Shown: positions 10,756-22,236 of the stretch, one piece after another
Numbering within the stretch: position 1 is the first letter of the stretch
Layout of the letters: each line of letters opens with the position of its first letter
Assembly: GCA_015501595.1 (NCBI GenBank)
Contig: JADNRX010000058.1
Coordinates: 124,001 to 188,000 of the forward strand
Source of the DNA: Hymenopellis radicata
Taxonomy: Eukaryota; Basidiomycota; Agaricomycetes; Agaricales; Physalacriaceae
Direction: 5' to 3'
DNA: 64,000 nt
The notes under the pieces: generated by a model
What the model was told of the DNA's origin: nothing
The model's input: only the letters and a program-made list of their open reading frames with translations
The model's database searches: none
Made by a program: the position numbers and the translations under genes

Positions 10756-12179
10756 TTACGAAGAGGGTAAGATAGAGATGAACGAGGCCTCGGCATAGAA
10801 CGAGCCTGCAACTTCAACAGTCTCGTCCGAGCCAGGTTCAGTTATTGTCAACGTAGCCGACTCCAAGAACCACTAAAAAGCAAGATCAATAATGAGAGAG
10901 ACGTCCACATTCAACCTGACTTGCCTGGTAGATAAAGGGCTTCGTACCAGCCAGGTAGTTGACAGCCATCTTAATCGCGTAGGGTATTTCTGCCAAAAAA
11001 TCGACCTTTTCAATCAATCCCTTGGGGTTCGCAAGGTCTCCAACATCGGCAGCAATCTTGGCGGTATAGTTTCCCGACTTGCCAGCAACGATAGAAGGTC
11101 CCGCCCACTCGAACAGGAGTGTAGAAGGCGCCATGTATCCCGTATCAGGATCATGCGCAGTGTCCAGATGCGACGCCTTGGACACGACACCACCCGCAGC
11201 ATCAGCTTCACCGGGATAATGCGTTTGCGCGACCACAGACACCAACTTGCCACCAACCACCAGCGAACCAATATTCACCTTAACACCGCCCGATCCTACA
11301 CCCGTCTTGCCGTGCGTCTCAGTCGTAGTAAACTCCATCTGGATCGCCGACACACCACCCTTCTCCTCGCTCTGGAAGTCGGCGAAATTCCACGCAGAGG
11401 CGACAAGGTTGGGCCGCATGCCCTGGATCGCGTGTACGAACATGCCTGGGCCAACGATCGGAATCGCCGCACCGTTGTGTACGACATGGCCCGTCGCCTT
11501 GTACTGCGGCCAGAAGCGGTGAACGACGTAGCCTTCTGGCGTCGCAAGATCAGGACCTAAATAGGAGAAGCCGCCCTTCTCGCCGTTGCCGACTTTCCAA
11601 CCTGGGATGGCGGCGGGGCGCGCCAGTTCGATGTGAACCTGGAGATCCATGGCGAGGTTGGCGCTGATGGTGTAGGACTCGGGAAATTCAGCATTGTCCG
11701 GCGACGACTTGTGGGTGATGGAGAACTGATCTGCCTTGCAGGATCGCTTGTCGCGGCCAGGCGGGGGCGTAACAAAGTTGGAGACATTGATGACCTTCCA
11801 GACCTTTTCCTTGGTCTTTGAATCGTAGAGTTTAAACGTGAACTGGATGGATGGGTACCACACGCTAAGGGTATGTCAGCGACCAACAACATGCTGGCGA
11901 AGCTGACTTGCCCGATGGACGAGTGGATGACTTGACACATGAGCGATTTACCATCCTCGGTGTTCGTGTAGAATACCTGCGTCTCTGCAGCGAAGCCACC
12001 AGGACAGGCCCACTCCGTGTCCTTGGGTGTCAGTTCACCGTAGAACTGGCCATCCTTGACTGCATCAGTTACTGAATGCAAATTCGGCGCCTTGGGGTCG
12101 ACTGGCGGCGATGTTCTGCGACAAATCAGGCATTGTGCCGCAGACTGGGCCGCACTTACGAAAATATGGAGGAGAACAT
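10756..12179 (-). CDS. SVF1: Survival factor 1 (Svf1) family protein
   Basis: Read leftwards from the ATG at 12179: MFSSIFS, intron 12116-12159, then SPPVDPKAPNLHSVTDAVKDGQFYGEL, PKDTEWACPGGFAAETQVFYTNTEDG, SLMCQVIHSSIG, VWYPSIQFTFKLYDS, a HRFWPQYKATGHVV strand, GPGMFVHAIQGMRPN, then FEWAGPS and the C-terminal KPFIYQWF followed by an acidic end (SDETVEVAGSFYAEASFIS). This is the complete two-lipocalin-fold Svf1 family, about 385 residues. In yeast Svf1 works in survival under oxidative and cold stress and moves ceramide from ER to Golgi. The introns at 11865-11911 and 10873-10924 both have GC-AG ends (donor gcaagt), which naive gene prediction would miss, truncating the C-terminus. No frame break is seen. 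Confidence 0.9.
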
Positions 12180-12300
12180 GGTGGTGGTCGTCAGTCAAGA
12201 GTTTGTTGTTCTGCGCGGTGTACTTGAGGTACGCAGATGACCCACACGTGGTGCGATCGTTTTGCGAGTTCGGCGCAAACTTATATGACACGGAAATTAT

Positions 12301-13487
12301 CTAGTCTACGCTTGCTACGGTCTTGGGCCGTTTCCTAGGTCCAGGATCATCACCCTCATATTCCCGAATCCCATCTGTTCCTTCTGGTGTACGCGACCGT
12401 TGTATTCTCGACGTTGAAGGCTGAGCACGTAGTAAGCTTCCGCTACTCAACAAGAGCGCTGTTCACAACTTACCACTTGATCCTCGTTTGTGAACTGAAG
12501 AGCCCATGAATAGTCGTCGTGGTCTCCGTTCCCAGCAGGTTCATTTGAGGGTAAATTTGTCTGTCCAGGATTTATCTTGACGAAGCGCATCGCGCTACTA
12601 TCGAGAAGGGCAATAAGCTCCTTCTTCTGCCCCACCTTCATGGTTGACGGATTCTGATACGGTATCGACGGTGGCCATCCTACCAGCATGACACCGTACG
12701 AGTCTACCAACCTGTCTGGATTCGTCCACTTCATCTCAGCGTGCTTCTTGCCGCTGATGTTTCTATTTTCACAGTTAGAATACTAAGTACAGAAACTTGA
12801 TATAGACTTGCCTAAGAGAAGTACGGACCTTGTCGTACAGTTCCGACTTGAGTGCATGAGCAGGTGTACTATGGCTACTAGTCGCAGATGATTCACCCGT
12901 CTGCGACCCCGTCGCCTGCAGATGCTTGACACACTGGCCCTTGAAAGCCTTGGCTCCCGAATCACCTCCTGTGCGCAGGTTTCTCCAAAAGTCACGTCCA
13001 AGCCATGAACCACCCAGAAAGCCGTCCATCGCAGGATCAGTCGGATCTACCGCAAGGACAAAGGAATGGACACCAGAGAGAGCTTGTAGATTCTCAAGAA
13101 TACGCGATACATCACACAGTGCCGTCCGTACTAGTAGGAGCGTCCACTGTAAATAAACAGATCACGCATAGGAATGTCGCCACACACTGTATGCTTGTCG
13201 CTCTGCAGGGGACACAATGCCGGACCAGTCGGGCGCGGTCAGATTGGACTGGAAGAGATACCTGCTATGCCATTCCGCGACATAGAGCCGTGTCTGGGCA
13301 GGGGGAAATTGAGCCACCAAATAGGGTAGATGGCACGGAGCGCAACCACCTCTTCCAGAGACAGACTTTCACGGTCTGCAAACGCCTTCAAGTCGGTCAT
13401 GGACCGGTCCATGAATGCATCCAAACGCTCGAGGAAAAGCCCATCCGCCGCTGCCTTTCTCTTTTCCCCGGAGTCAAATTCGAACAT
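12301..13487 (-). CDS. Agaricomycete hypothetical protein with C-terminal NLS-like tail
   Basis: Read leftwards from the ATG at 13487 (MFEFDSGEKRKAAADG). Spliced exons give a mostly helical N-terminal half (LERLDAFMDRSMTDLKAFADRE, APDWSGIVSPAERQ, LLVRTALCDVSRILENLQALSGVHSFVLAVDP), a GGSWLGRDFWRNLRTG segment, and a C-terminal module with YGVMLVGWPPSIPYQNPS and SWALQFTNEDQV. That GWP-x-PxxNPS module recurs in many Agaricomycete hypothetical proteins. The tail PRKRPKTVASVD looks like a nuclear localisation signal, so a nuclear role is inferred. One frame break, a missing base in the 5-nt homopolymer at 13301-13305, separates IYPIWWLNFP from QTRLYVAEWHSRYLF. Its ATG is only 76 bp from the divergent ACL4 ATG. 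No function can be named. Confidence 0.7.
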
Positions 13488-13563
13488 GAACGAAACTTGT
13501 AAAAAGGCAACTTGACCAAACAGGCCATCACTGCCTCATCATTTATACCCTCATCACACAGGC
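13488..13563. promoter_or_regulatory. Very short (76 bp) bidirectional promoter
   Basis: Only 76 bp separate the ATG of the leftward hypothetical gene (13487) from the ATG of ACL4 (13564). Both promoters and 5' UTRs must fit or overlap here. No clear TATA box is visible. This is inference from spacing alone. Confidence 0.4.
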
Positions 13564-14820
13564 ATGGGCCGCACAAAGGCAAAAAGGCTGGCGCGTGCGA
13601 GCAGAGTGGCAGAGCAGTCTGACCCGCCGAAACAGACGCCTTCGATACCCGAGCTTTTGGAAAAAACACAGGCGCTCATTATACAATGCGATTACCCTAT
13701 GGCTCACAAATTTGCTTCGCGGATACTGGAACTACAGCCAGCAAATGCTGAAGCCAAGGAGATGCTCGGCGTAGCACTACTAGAGATGGGCGAGCTCGAC
13801 ACTGCAAAACAGGCGTTTTTATCTTTGGTCGCGCAACCTTCACCTCCGCCATCCGCGCATCTATATCTCGCACAACTGTGCGATGAGGATCCCAAGCTTG
13901 GATTACAGCATTATCAGGCTGCCATTGACATCTTGACGGCCAGTTGAAGGGCAAAGATCGCGCCAAGGACGACACGGCGGCGGATGATGAGATGGAGATT
14001 AAAGCGAACATCGTGCGCGCGCTCGTTGGCCAGGTCGAGATATGGATGGACCCGTCGTATGATTTATGGTAAGATTTTGCGTTACATTTGGTTTATATGT
14101 TAAATCGAAGACTAGCTATGAACCTGATGCGGACAAGAACTGCGAACGATTATTGGATCTTGCTCTGCAGACGGATCCCGGGAATACGGAGCCTTACAGT
14201 CGTTGGCCAACGTCCGGATGTCTCAACAGAGACCAGATGATGCCAAAGAGTGCTTGGAAAAGCATGGACTGTATGGAAAGATCTTGATTTAGGTATGAAA
14301 ATTGTTGTGTTTTGAAGCTTTTAACTGAGACTCTTTCAGATGATCCTAGAGTGCCTCCGATAGAGACGCGACTGTCACTGGTGAAACTGTTTCTTGAACT
14401 AGAGCTTTATGCTCCTGCACTACTAGTGTTACACGGTGTCATGTCTTCTGACGATGAACAAGTCGAGGCATGGTATCTAGAGGGCTGGTGTCATTTCCTC
14501 ATGGCTGAAAAGGCTAAAGAGAGTGACGGCCTGCTGGATGATATGTCTTGGGAAGAGCTCGCCACAGATTCTCGAGCGCGCCTCGAAAAGTGCCAAATGG
14601 TAGGTCGTTCTTTTTCTTGTGCACACCCTTTCTTATATGTTTATAGTTGCATTTACGGGATGGCCATCCTGACACGCCACTGTTGGAGCATGTGATGGAG
14701 CTCATCAAGCAGTTGGAAGGGCTTGGTATACATGCGGTTGAGGAGGCGGATGAGGATGATGAAGGTGAATGGGAAGACGAGAACAGTGCCGACGAAGATG
14801 GCGACGTTGACATGTCGTAG
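13564..14820 (+). CDS. ACL4: TPR protein, Acl4-like ribosomal-protein uL4 assembly chaperone
   Basis: MGRTKAKRLARASR start, then tandem TPR helices: LLEKTQALIIQCDYPMAHKFASRILELQP, NAEAKEMLGVALLEMGELDTAKQAFLSLV, HLYLAQLCDEDPKLGLQHYQAAIDIL, and later CERLLDLALQTDPGN, SQQRPDDAKECLEKAW, RLSLVKLFLELELYAPALLVLHGVM, VEAWYLEGWCHFLMAEKAKE. The end is a strongly acidic tail (EEADEDDEGEWEDENSADEDGDVDMS). Basic N-terminus, superhelical TPRs and acidic tail are the hallmarks of Acl4, which binds newly made Rpl4 and escorts it to the nucleolus. Introns lie at about 14069-14114, 14292-14339 and 14599-14646. Three 1-nt deletions break the frame as given: about 13938 (GG), about 14189 and about 14262. The matching TPR sequence resumes each time, so sequence error is likelier than decay. 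Confidence 0.78.
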
Positions 14821-15006
14821 GTACGCCACTCAAAAGTAGATTAATACATCTAATTACGACTTGATGGCAATGTCTGTGTGAAACGTTTTGGACTGCGATT
14901 CAATACGGCCAGTTCGCTCATTCGCAGAAGATTCAGAATGTCACGTGCATACTGTTTCATTCCTTTGGCGGATATTCGTTTTCAGGTTATCCACTTACGA
15001 TGAGCC

Positions 15007-16866
15007 ATGTTGCGACTCGTTGCTCGTAGACCTCCCGCCTTTTCCTCTATATCCCGCCTCTCTCGCCCGCTGTCGTCGTCGGCGTCGTCGCCAGTGTTAA
15101 GGAGACTACCCCCATCATCGCTGATCCACGCCCAATCACATCGGCCTCACATACCACTGCTGGCGATAACCGGTGTTCACGGCTTCCATGCGACTAAACG
15201 CAATGAGGGATTACCCTTTTATTTCCTTGCGACCGTCTTCAAGGTGTGTGTCTCTCTGTGTCGTCGCCGTTGTGAGGGTCGCTGAGCTCGTCTAGTCTAG
15301 GCTTCCACAGCCCTCGAGATAGCCCGCACCGCAGGACGCATCGTGCTCACATTCGTACCAGTCATTCTCCTCAAAAACCACAGGAGCCGCAGGATACTCA
15401 AGCGCGTCGAGCTCCAAGGCCACGAAGCCTCTGAGGAAAAGAAGAATGATATTCTCAAACGGATACGGAACCGCACTATCCTATTTCACATTCTCCTCAT
15501 GATACCGGCGACGCTGTTTTGGGCGACTATTATAGCGAGCATGGAGCGCACTCCCCTCACCGGCAGGTATGTTGCACCCGTTCTGTTGCTCGACTTTCCG
15601 CTTACCAATGCCGATTGCATATTGTCCTTTTTAGATGGCGTCTGATCATTCTGTCTCCTGAGGAGGAAGACGACATTGCTGCTCAGCTTGCGGGTCCCGG
15701 TTGGTACAAGGCTGTGGGCGAGATCCTTGCTCAGGACGGCCCAGTCCGTTACATTCCTCCCAGCGACTGGCGGTACGACTGGGTTCGCAATACACTCCGC
15801 AAGCTCGAGTCAACTATTCCTGTTCTTATACAAGAAAGGGAGCTTGTCCCCGATTGGACTGAACATGGGCCTCACGATCGACCACTACCTCCTCCAGCAG
15901 AATATCCCCTTCGACCGCGGCCTCGTGCCTCAGAGTATCTCAGACGGATGTGCGAAGCCATGTGTGAGAGGACAGTTCCTGCCGTGCCACATGCCGTCCC
16001 GGGACCTCCCTACTCGCTTCTTGTCGTCGACAAGCCGGATTCTTCCAATGCCTTCTCATACGGCTTTGGCCCCGACGGCGGAGGAGGCATCGTCGTATAT
16101 TCTGGCTTCATAGATGAAATCTTGTCTCGCTCAGAGTGCGACAGCTACACGACACCAGAGAAAAGCTCTTCCTGGTGGTCTTTTCTTCTTGGCGATCTCG
16201 TCATTCCCTCTCCATCCACTCCTCGCCATCCAGTCCCTTCTCAAAAGCAGGACACGGAACTTGCTATTTTATTGGCCCACGAGCTTTCTCACTTGATCCT
16301 GACCCACCATCTCGAGACATTGTCGTCAGGGACCGTCATTATTCCTGGCACCCTCTCTATCCTCGCTGATGTCTTGCGGGTGTTGATGTTCCCGGTCACA
16401 ATGCTGTTTGGTCCCTTTGTGAACGACGCCTTGGCGCAGCTAGGGCGGGTAGGATCCGGAGAGCTTGTCAAGGTCGGCGATTATTGTACCAGTGTCAATC
16501 AAGAGATCGAAGCGGACGTGGTGTCAGCGAGGTGATTAGTCCATTCACTTTTTTTGATGTAAGATGTTAATTCTGTCACCTAGGCTTCTTGCTCATGCTG
16601 GTTATGATGCGCGAGAGGCTGTGGACTTTTGGGAGGAGCGGTCGTGCTCTCCGACAGAGTGTTCGCATGCTGACTATGTCGATGGTGCGCAAACAAAAGC
16701 CGACTCGCTGGCTCGCCGGATAATGGGTTCAGGACATCCCATGAATGAGGTGCGGGTAGACCGCCTCAAGTCGGAACTTGTGCGATGGGAAACTGAACGA
16801 CGTGCTGCTCTGGCGAAACAAGAGCGCGGCATACAGGAAAGCAGTATATTGCTGGCCGCAGCATGA
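15007..16866 (+). CDS. OMA1: OMA1-like mitochondrial M48 metallopeptidase
   Basis: Exons 15007-15243, 15301-15566, 15635-16531 and 16584-16866 join into one uninterrupted frame. The N-terminus is Arg/Ser-rich and acid-free (MLRLVARRPPAFSSISRLSR), a mitochondrial presequence. A hydrophobic segment (FHILLMIPATLFWATIIA) precedes TGRWRLIILSPEEEDDIA, the conserved OMA1 entry to the protease domain. The zinc motif is HELSH in AILLAHELSHLILTHHLE, the downstream Glu is in NQEIEADVVSARLLAHAGYD, and a membrane-active hydrophobic loop (GTLSILADVLRVLMFPVTMLFGPF) lies between them. OMA1 is the stress-activated inner-membrane protease that cuts OPA1/Mgm1-type and other membrane proteins. A short DSYTTPEKSSSWW insertion sits in the domain. 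This gene shows no frame break, unlike its neighbours. Confidence 0.92.
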
Positions 16867-17100
16867 TTGTTGCATTTCACGCAGCATTATTGTTGCATTT
16901 CATTGGATCTCTACATAGCGTTGTCGGACTGGTTTGGCTTTTTTTATCTTCTGCTTTCTGTATTGTTATCATCTTGTAGTAACTCAATCGGTATCTTACA
17001 TGGCCACATTCCTTACGCATATTTATATCCTCTCCTCTCATCCGCTAGCATCTACGATAGATAAGATCTGTACTCTAATATGAGTTTCTGCTGCGCGAAA

Positions 17101-17592
17101 CTACGCGTCGAGTGCCGGCATCGCTTCCTGCCAAATCAAACCGGCTCCTTGAAGCCTCCTCAGCTCGTTCCTCTCTGTCCCGCTAATCCGCTTTCTGTAT
17201 GCGCTCCCGTAGAGTGCCCTGCACTCCGCATCCGTCCGGTACCGCAGAATATCGTAATGGCTCGCCTTTGTCATCTCCGCGTCGCGTGCCGTGTGGTTTT
17301 TCCCTGCGATAGCGAGGAGCCCGCCTGCCGTTTCGAACGAGGCGAGCTTGGGGCGCAGACGCGCGGCCTCGTGGGAGCTCAGAAAGACAGTTATATGCGA
17401 TGCGGGTATGCGGGCTTCATGGAGGAGGTAGCGGCGCGCGAGCGAGTCGATGCCTCGCGCGGCGCCGAGGACAAAGTGGTGATTCTGCGCAAGCGCGGTT
17501 TGGAGGAGGGGAATGTAGTGAGTGGCGAAGTATGCTTGGTCGGGCTCTAAAGGGCCGGAAATGAACGCAATCTTGGTCGAGGACGTCGACAT
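17101..17592 (-). CDS. Small conserved hypothetical protein, Rossmann-like
   Basis: Single-exon frame of about 163 residues from the ATG at 17592 (MSTSSTKIAFISGPLEP). An upstream in-frame ATG at 17661 exists, but the KIAFISG beta strand so close to the second ATG favours the shorter form. Features: strand then Gly-rich turn (FISGPLEP), HYIPLLQTALAQNHHFVLGAARGIDSLARRYLL, SHITVFLSSHEAARLRP, then a charged C-terminal half (DAEMTKASHYDILRYRTDAE, GTERNELRRLQ). The GAARGIDSLA turn after a strand resembles SLOG/nucleotide-binding folds, but this is a guess. No enzyme family is claimed. It converges tail to tail with OMA1. Confidence 0.65.
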   Translation of the reverse strand: MSTSSTKIAFISGPLEPDQAYFATHYIPLLQTALAQNHHFVLGAARGIDSLARRYLLHEARIPASHITVFLSSHEAARLRPKLASFETAGGLLAIAGKNHTARDAEMTKASHYDILRYRTDAECRALYGSAYRKRISGTERNELRRLQGAGLIWQEAMPALDA

Positions 17593-18154
17593 TGTGATGT
17601 GGCGGCGGTGGCGTAATAAATATGAGAGCGAACGTCGCTGGGGGGAAGATAGGTGATACATTCGCGCGTTAAGAGAGTAGTATTGAAATGCGAGAGTCAG
17701 TGTTGAAATAGCTCACAGTGACTCAGTAAATTGGAAATTCTTGAGTATTGTGAACCTAAAGATTTAATTAAAAGACCCGATATGGCATTGAACGCCAACT
17801 GTGTGATAGATCAAACCTTGTGCGTAAAATGATGCGGGTGCGGTCTTATAACTTGGCGTCCTTTCTGCCGTGTAGGTTTATGTGTGTATGATTACTACGC
17901 CACACAACCGACTGTGGTGTAGTGGTCATGGGCTCTAAAAAAGCGTGATCTATGTAATAGCGAGAGTTCAATTCCTCCTCCCCAATTGCCAGAGTGACGC
18001 ACAGAGCATGAATAAAAGACCAGTTTTATTCAGAAATGACGTTTCTACCAAAGTCTACCGCTACAAAAAAAATAGGAATAAGTGAAAATGCGTGGAATCA
18101 TGGGTATCGTGGATGAGAGGAAGCTCGAGAAAGGGAGGGGACGAGTATCAGCGA
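17593..18154. other. Intergenic, contains a degenerate tRNA-like patch
   Basis: 562 bp with no protein gene. At about 17908-17985 a stretch has an A-box-like tggtgtagtggtcatg and a B-box-like gttcaattc, but the acceptor and T stems do not pair, so it is not called as a tRNA. The rest is AT-rich. Confidence 0.35.
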
Positions 18155-21100
18155 TCATTGCTGGGCTAGGCTGTTACATTGAGTTTGCTGGTCCCCACAA
18201 GCAGCCACTGTGAGATCTCCCTTGTTGCCTGAAGCGTTGGCCGCATTCGCACATTGGTTGTGTTGCACGTCGCTGAGGCATCATAAGAACAAAACAAAAC
18301 TTGGAGTAGAGAGCAAAGATTACCATGATCGAACAAGAGCATTCTGGAGGTTCTTGAAGGAAGCGTTACCTGCGACCTGGAAGGAACCGCCACCGATATC
18401 GGTAACGGCTGGTGGGACGACGGAACCGAGGGCACCAGTGAAGGTCTGGAGGTTACCGCCGGTTGATGTAGCAGCGGTGGTGGCAGCAGGAGCAGCAGCG
18501 GAAGAGGTCTGTATGCACCGAGTGAATAAGTTGGAAAAAATGAAGGAGGCGCTCAACATACAGCAGGAGTGGCAGAGGCAGCGACAGTGGTGGCGGCTCC
18601 GGCGGCAGTGGTGGAGGCTCCGGCGGCTGCACCACTTCCAGTTCCAGCAACAGGGTTGCCTTGGTCGTCAATGGCAGTCACGTCGGCAAAGGTCTGAAAT
18701 ACAAGACTTTATTTAACCATTCAACGCAAAACATAGCAGGAGCACGCACGGTAGTTATTCCAAAGACGGCATTGAAGGCGTCGGCCTGACCGCCGGTTTT
18801 GGCGGCAGCGTTGTTGACGGCAGTCTCAGCAGTTGCGCAAGTCGCTTTAGCAGTAGCATCGGCACCACAGCTGTTCACGAGGGTATCACAGATGAATTGC
18901 GCGATGATACCAATAGCCTGCGCTGAGCCGTGGTTGTACGACTCTGTGATGTGTTCAGAAACATCGTTCTAAGGAGAACGAACGAAGACGTACGGAGGTC
19001 AACCGGTTGGAAACTAGTCTCCTTGCGGTTGTCAAAGCCAGCAGCGAATTCGATTTGAGGGACAGAGCAAGAGCCAAAGTCTCCGATGCCGCCTGTAGCA
19101 CCAGTAGTTGCGCCGGTAGTCGCGTCGCTTCCAGTGGACACATCCTGGTTTCCAGTAGTCGCGTCTCCGGTGCTCGCAGCAGCGTCACCTGAGCCCGTCC
19201 AGCGATCACGTTTCCTTGGTCGTCAACGGAAGCGACGGCAGCAAAGTCCTAAGTAGGGAGTGATGAGGTAAATGGCAGAATTGTAGACGTAGCAAACATA
19301 CGGTGGTTATGCCGAAAGCAGCATTGAAAAGATCAGCTTGACCGCCAGTCTTGGCCGCGGCTCCAGTGACCGCAGCCTGAGCAGTGGCACAGGTGGCTTT
19401 GGCAGCAGCATTGGCGCCACAGCTGTTGGTGAGGGTGTCACAGATGAACTGGGCAATGATGCCAATAGCTTGAGCGGATCCGTGGTTGAAAGAAGCTAAA
19501 AATCCGTGAGTAATCGAATGTTGAAAGGAGACGTTCTGTCGTGCCTTTGTCGACGGGTTCGAAGCTCGTTTCCTTGCGGTTGTCAAATCCGACGCCGAAT
19601 TCAATCTGAGGGGTAGAGCAAGAACCAAAGTCGCTGGTAGCGCCGGTAATGGCATCTGCTGAACCAGTTCCGGGAACAAAGTTGCCTTGGTCGTCAACCG
19701 AGGGAACATCGGCGAAGGACTAGCACAGCACATAAGTTAGTACTGCTACATGGCCAGTGGACAAGAACATACCGTAGTAATGCCGAAAGCAGCATTGAAA
19801 GCATCGGCTTGACCTCCGGTCTTCGCGGGGGCATTGTTCACAGCAGCCTGAGCAGTAGCACATGTAGCCTTGGCGGTCGCGTCGGCACCACAGCTGTTAG
19901 TGAGGGTATCGCAAATGAACTGAGCGATGATTCCAATAGCCTGTGCCGATCCGTGGTTGAAGGAAGCTACAACATCATCAGCAATGGGTCAAAAGAAAGT
20001 AAATGTTGCTGACTCTTGTCGACCGGTTCGAAGGAGGTCTCCTTGCGGCCGTCGAATCCGGCGGCAAACTCGATTTGAGGAACAGAGCAAGAGCCGAAGT
20101 TTCCAATGTCTGTGGCGGTCGAAGAGGCGGCGGCGGCAGTAGAAGACGCAGTAGCCGATGCTCCAACAGAGACAGTAACTGCATCGCTGGCTGTGGCGGT
20201 GGCTTCGGCAGCGCCGGTGACGGTGACAGTGACAACAGTCTAGATAAAGGATGATCAAATTTTAAGATATGATTACTAGAAATCTCGCATACTGTGCAAG
20301 GCTCAAGGGCTAGGACCTCAGTAGCAGATGGGGCTGCAGATGCAACGTCCGAAGCAGCGGCAGTCTCTGAGGCAACTGCTGAAGAGGCGACAGCAGACTC
20401 GGTGGCAGCTGCTGAAGAGGCGACAGCAGAGGCAGTATCACCTGCACCACTAGCAACGGCGCTGCAAGTCGTCAGAAATCACGACTAAAATAACGGAGCG
20501 AAGAGCTTACCCGTTCGTTCCGAAGGGGAAGGTGTTGGCTTGAGAACCCAGTGTGACTGATGCCTTAGTAGCGGGATCGAAGAAGATATCAGGGCCATTA
20601 GCGGGATCCTGGGCTTGGACCAGCCCATTGAGTTGCGCGTTCTTGGGTGCTTTCTGGCAGAAAACCGAGTTACGAGCGGTGGGAGGATTTGTCGTGAAGT
20701 CCTGACAGTGAGAAGGGGGGTGAGTACACGCGACAGATACTTCGGATCAGGACTTTACCGGAGGCGTGTTCTTCTCCACCTGGCGGTACTCAACCGCCAA
20801 CGCAATCATGTTCGCCTGAGTAGCAGCGTCGAACTGGGCGGCGGCATCTACGGCGCGTTTCAGCACGCGTCATACATGGCGACTTCGAAAAACTCACCGA
20901 TGATCTGATCAGCCATGTCCTGTTGGGTACATTCGCCTTGAGCAGCCAAGAGGGGAGTGATAGCAGCACCGGCCAAGTTTCCGCAAACCTGACCTGGACA
21001 CGCCGCCGAGAGCTTCTGGATGACTGCCGGGTTCTCCTGACCGAAACGACGAGGGTGAAGGAAGATCGCCTTGTCGTCCCTCTCAAGCCACCTGATACGA

Positions 21101-21168
21101 CCAAGGACCTGCTGCGAAGAGGCAAGCAGGCTTAACGCCACAAAACCAAATGATGTTTTGGAGACCAT
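18155..21168 (-). CDS. Secreted repeat protein of unknown function (three internal repeats)
   Basis: Read leftwards from the ATG at 21168. A signal peptide (MVSKTSFGFVALSLLASSQQVLG) leads into a Cys-containing N-terminal domain (PAVIQKLSAACPGQVCGN, QGECTQQDMADQIIDAAAQFDAATQANMIALAVEYRQVEKNTPP, FTTNPPTARNSVFCQKAP). An Ala/Ser/Thr linker follows, then three related modules, each with FGSCS-PQIEF-GFD-RKETSF-PVD, a short intron, NHGSAQAIGIIAQFICDTL-NSCGA, AKATCATA and KTGGQADxFNAxFGITT. A distinct C-terminal domain ends CGDQQTQCNSLAQQ (stop 18155-18157). Even Cys spacing and the signal peptide suggest an extracellular or wall protein. The family is seen in Agaricomycetes, but no function is known to me. 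Introns (about 50-60 nt) lie at matching points of each module, so duplication took exon-intron units. The chosen ATG gives the better signal peptide than the in-frame ATG at 21183. Confidence 0.75.
18750..20120 (-). repeat. Three tandem diverged exon-intron modules inside the secreted protein gene
   Basis: Approximate module spans are 19770-20120 (first), 19298-19640 (second) and 18750-19090 (third). Each encodes the SCS-PQIEF half, an intron of about 50-60 nt at the same place, then the NHGSAQAIGIIAQFICDTL half and FGITT end. The second intron of each module again follows FGITT. Start-to-start spacing is about 480-555 bp. The match is visible at DNA level and better at protein level, so the duplications are old. 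Confidence 0.75.
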
Positions 21169-22236
21169 TTCGAAGAAAGTCAAAAATGAATAGGCTTCTC
21201 AGAAGGGGTTTTTCGAAGGAAAGTTTGGCGGCTTGGAAAAGAGTGGAAAGAACGGTAAGACACCTGGTCGAACAGAGAAAAAAGAAGGTGAAGAACGGCC
21301 GTCAACGACACAAGAAAAAACCAGAACTGAAAGAACCGTGGTGGGGAATCTCAAGTCAGGCGACGGAACTTTATACCTGGCCCACGCGACCCTAGGAAGG
21401 GGTTGATGATGTTGCATGGAGACCCATAACGGATTCCAGAACACATGCCGCACCACGCAGAATGAAAATCGCGAGGTTTCTCCGTTCCGATTGGCTCAGG
21501 ATTGGTCGGAGTCCTGATCGTCAAGTGCGCCCTGGTGTTCATTAACAAACTCCGGGCTCAAATTGGCAAACGTGCGGCAAGTGGGAAAGAATGGCGAGCG
21601 GACAACATCCAAGTCCTAGTAGGAAACGTCGACGTCTACTTCAACGCGCTCAGGATAAGGATAGCATGCATGTAAACGCGAAGGTCTCCATGGATGCAAG
21701 ACCTCGGCCATAGTCGATTCATACTGAACGTGATGAAGGAGTGATGAAGGTCGTGCTTGGTTACGCAACAAACGAGCGGGTGTACCTGACATCATGTTTA
21801 TCATGATCAGTACCTCGAGCTTAGCGGATTCAAATGCAAAAGCTCCGCCTCGAAGATATGGCGTCGACTGGGAGACTTAACGATTTTGAAGTGCTAGTAC
21901 AGTACGAAGGAAGATCTTACTTACCTGGGTCTCTTAGTCATTCTCCTTTCGCGGGAGATGTGGCGGGCGATTCTGCCCTGAACTTCGTGGTTCCGACTGA
22001 ATCACAAACCTGGAATGGGTCACGGTATTGCATTCCTTCTACAACTGCCCTCAAATCCGAGGTCATGATTATATGCATGGAACGCTACTATGTTACTATA
22101 TTTGGAACCCCTACGCTAACTAAACAGGTAAGGATATACCCCGACGGACCGTAGTAATAAAGAAAATCTGAACAAATGAGTGTGGAAACGCTGTCCGGCG
22201 TTGCTATTCTACTGTCTGCTAAGACTATCTTAGTCC
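21169..22236. other. Intergenic, no gene recognised
   Basis: About 1.07 kb between the secreted-protein start and the DHA1 stop. Several open frames exist (the longest at 21834-22154, +), but they carry no motif, lack supporting splice sites and show no compositional sign of coding. It holds the promoter of the leftward secreted-protein gene. Confidence 0.4.

Noticed and set aside
17905..17985. tRNA-like stretch with A-box- and B-box-like sequences
   Set aside because: Acceptor and T-stem halves do not pair and no clear anticodon loop forms; at best a decayed tRNA or SINE head.
21834..22154. Open frame of 106 codons between the secreted protein and DHA1 genes
   Set aside because: No family motif, no supporting splice structure and odd composition; likely chance.
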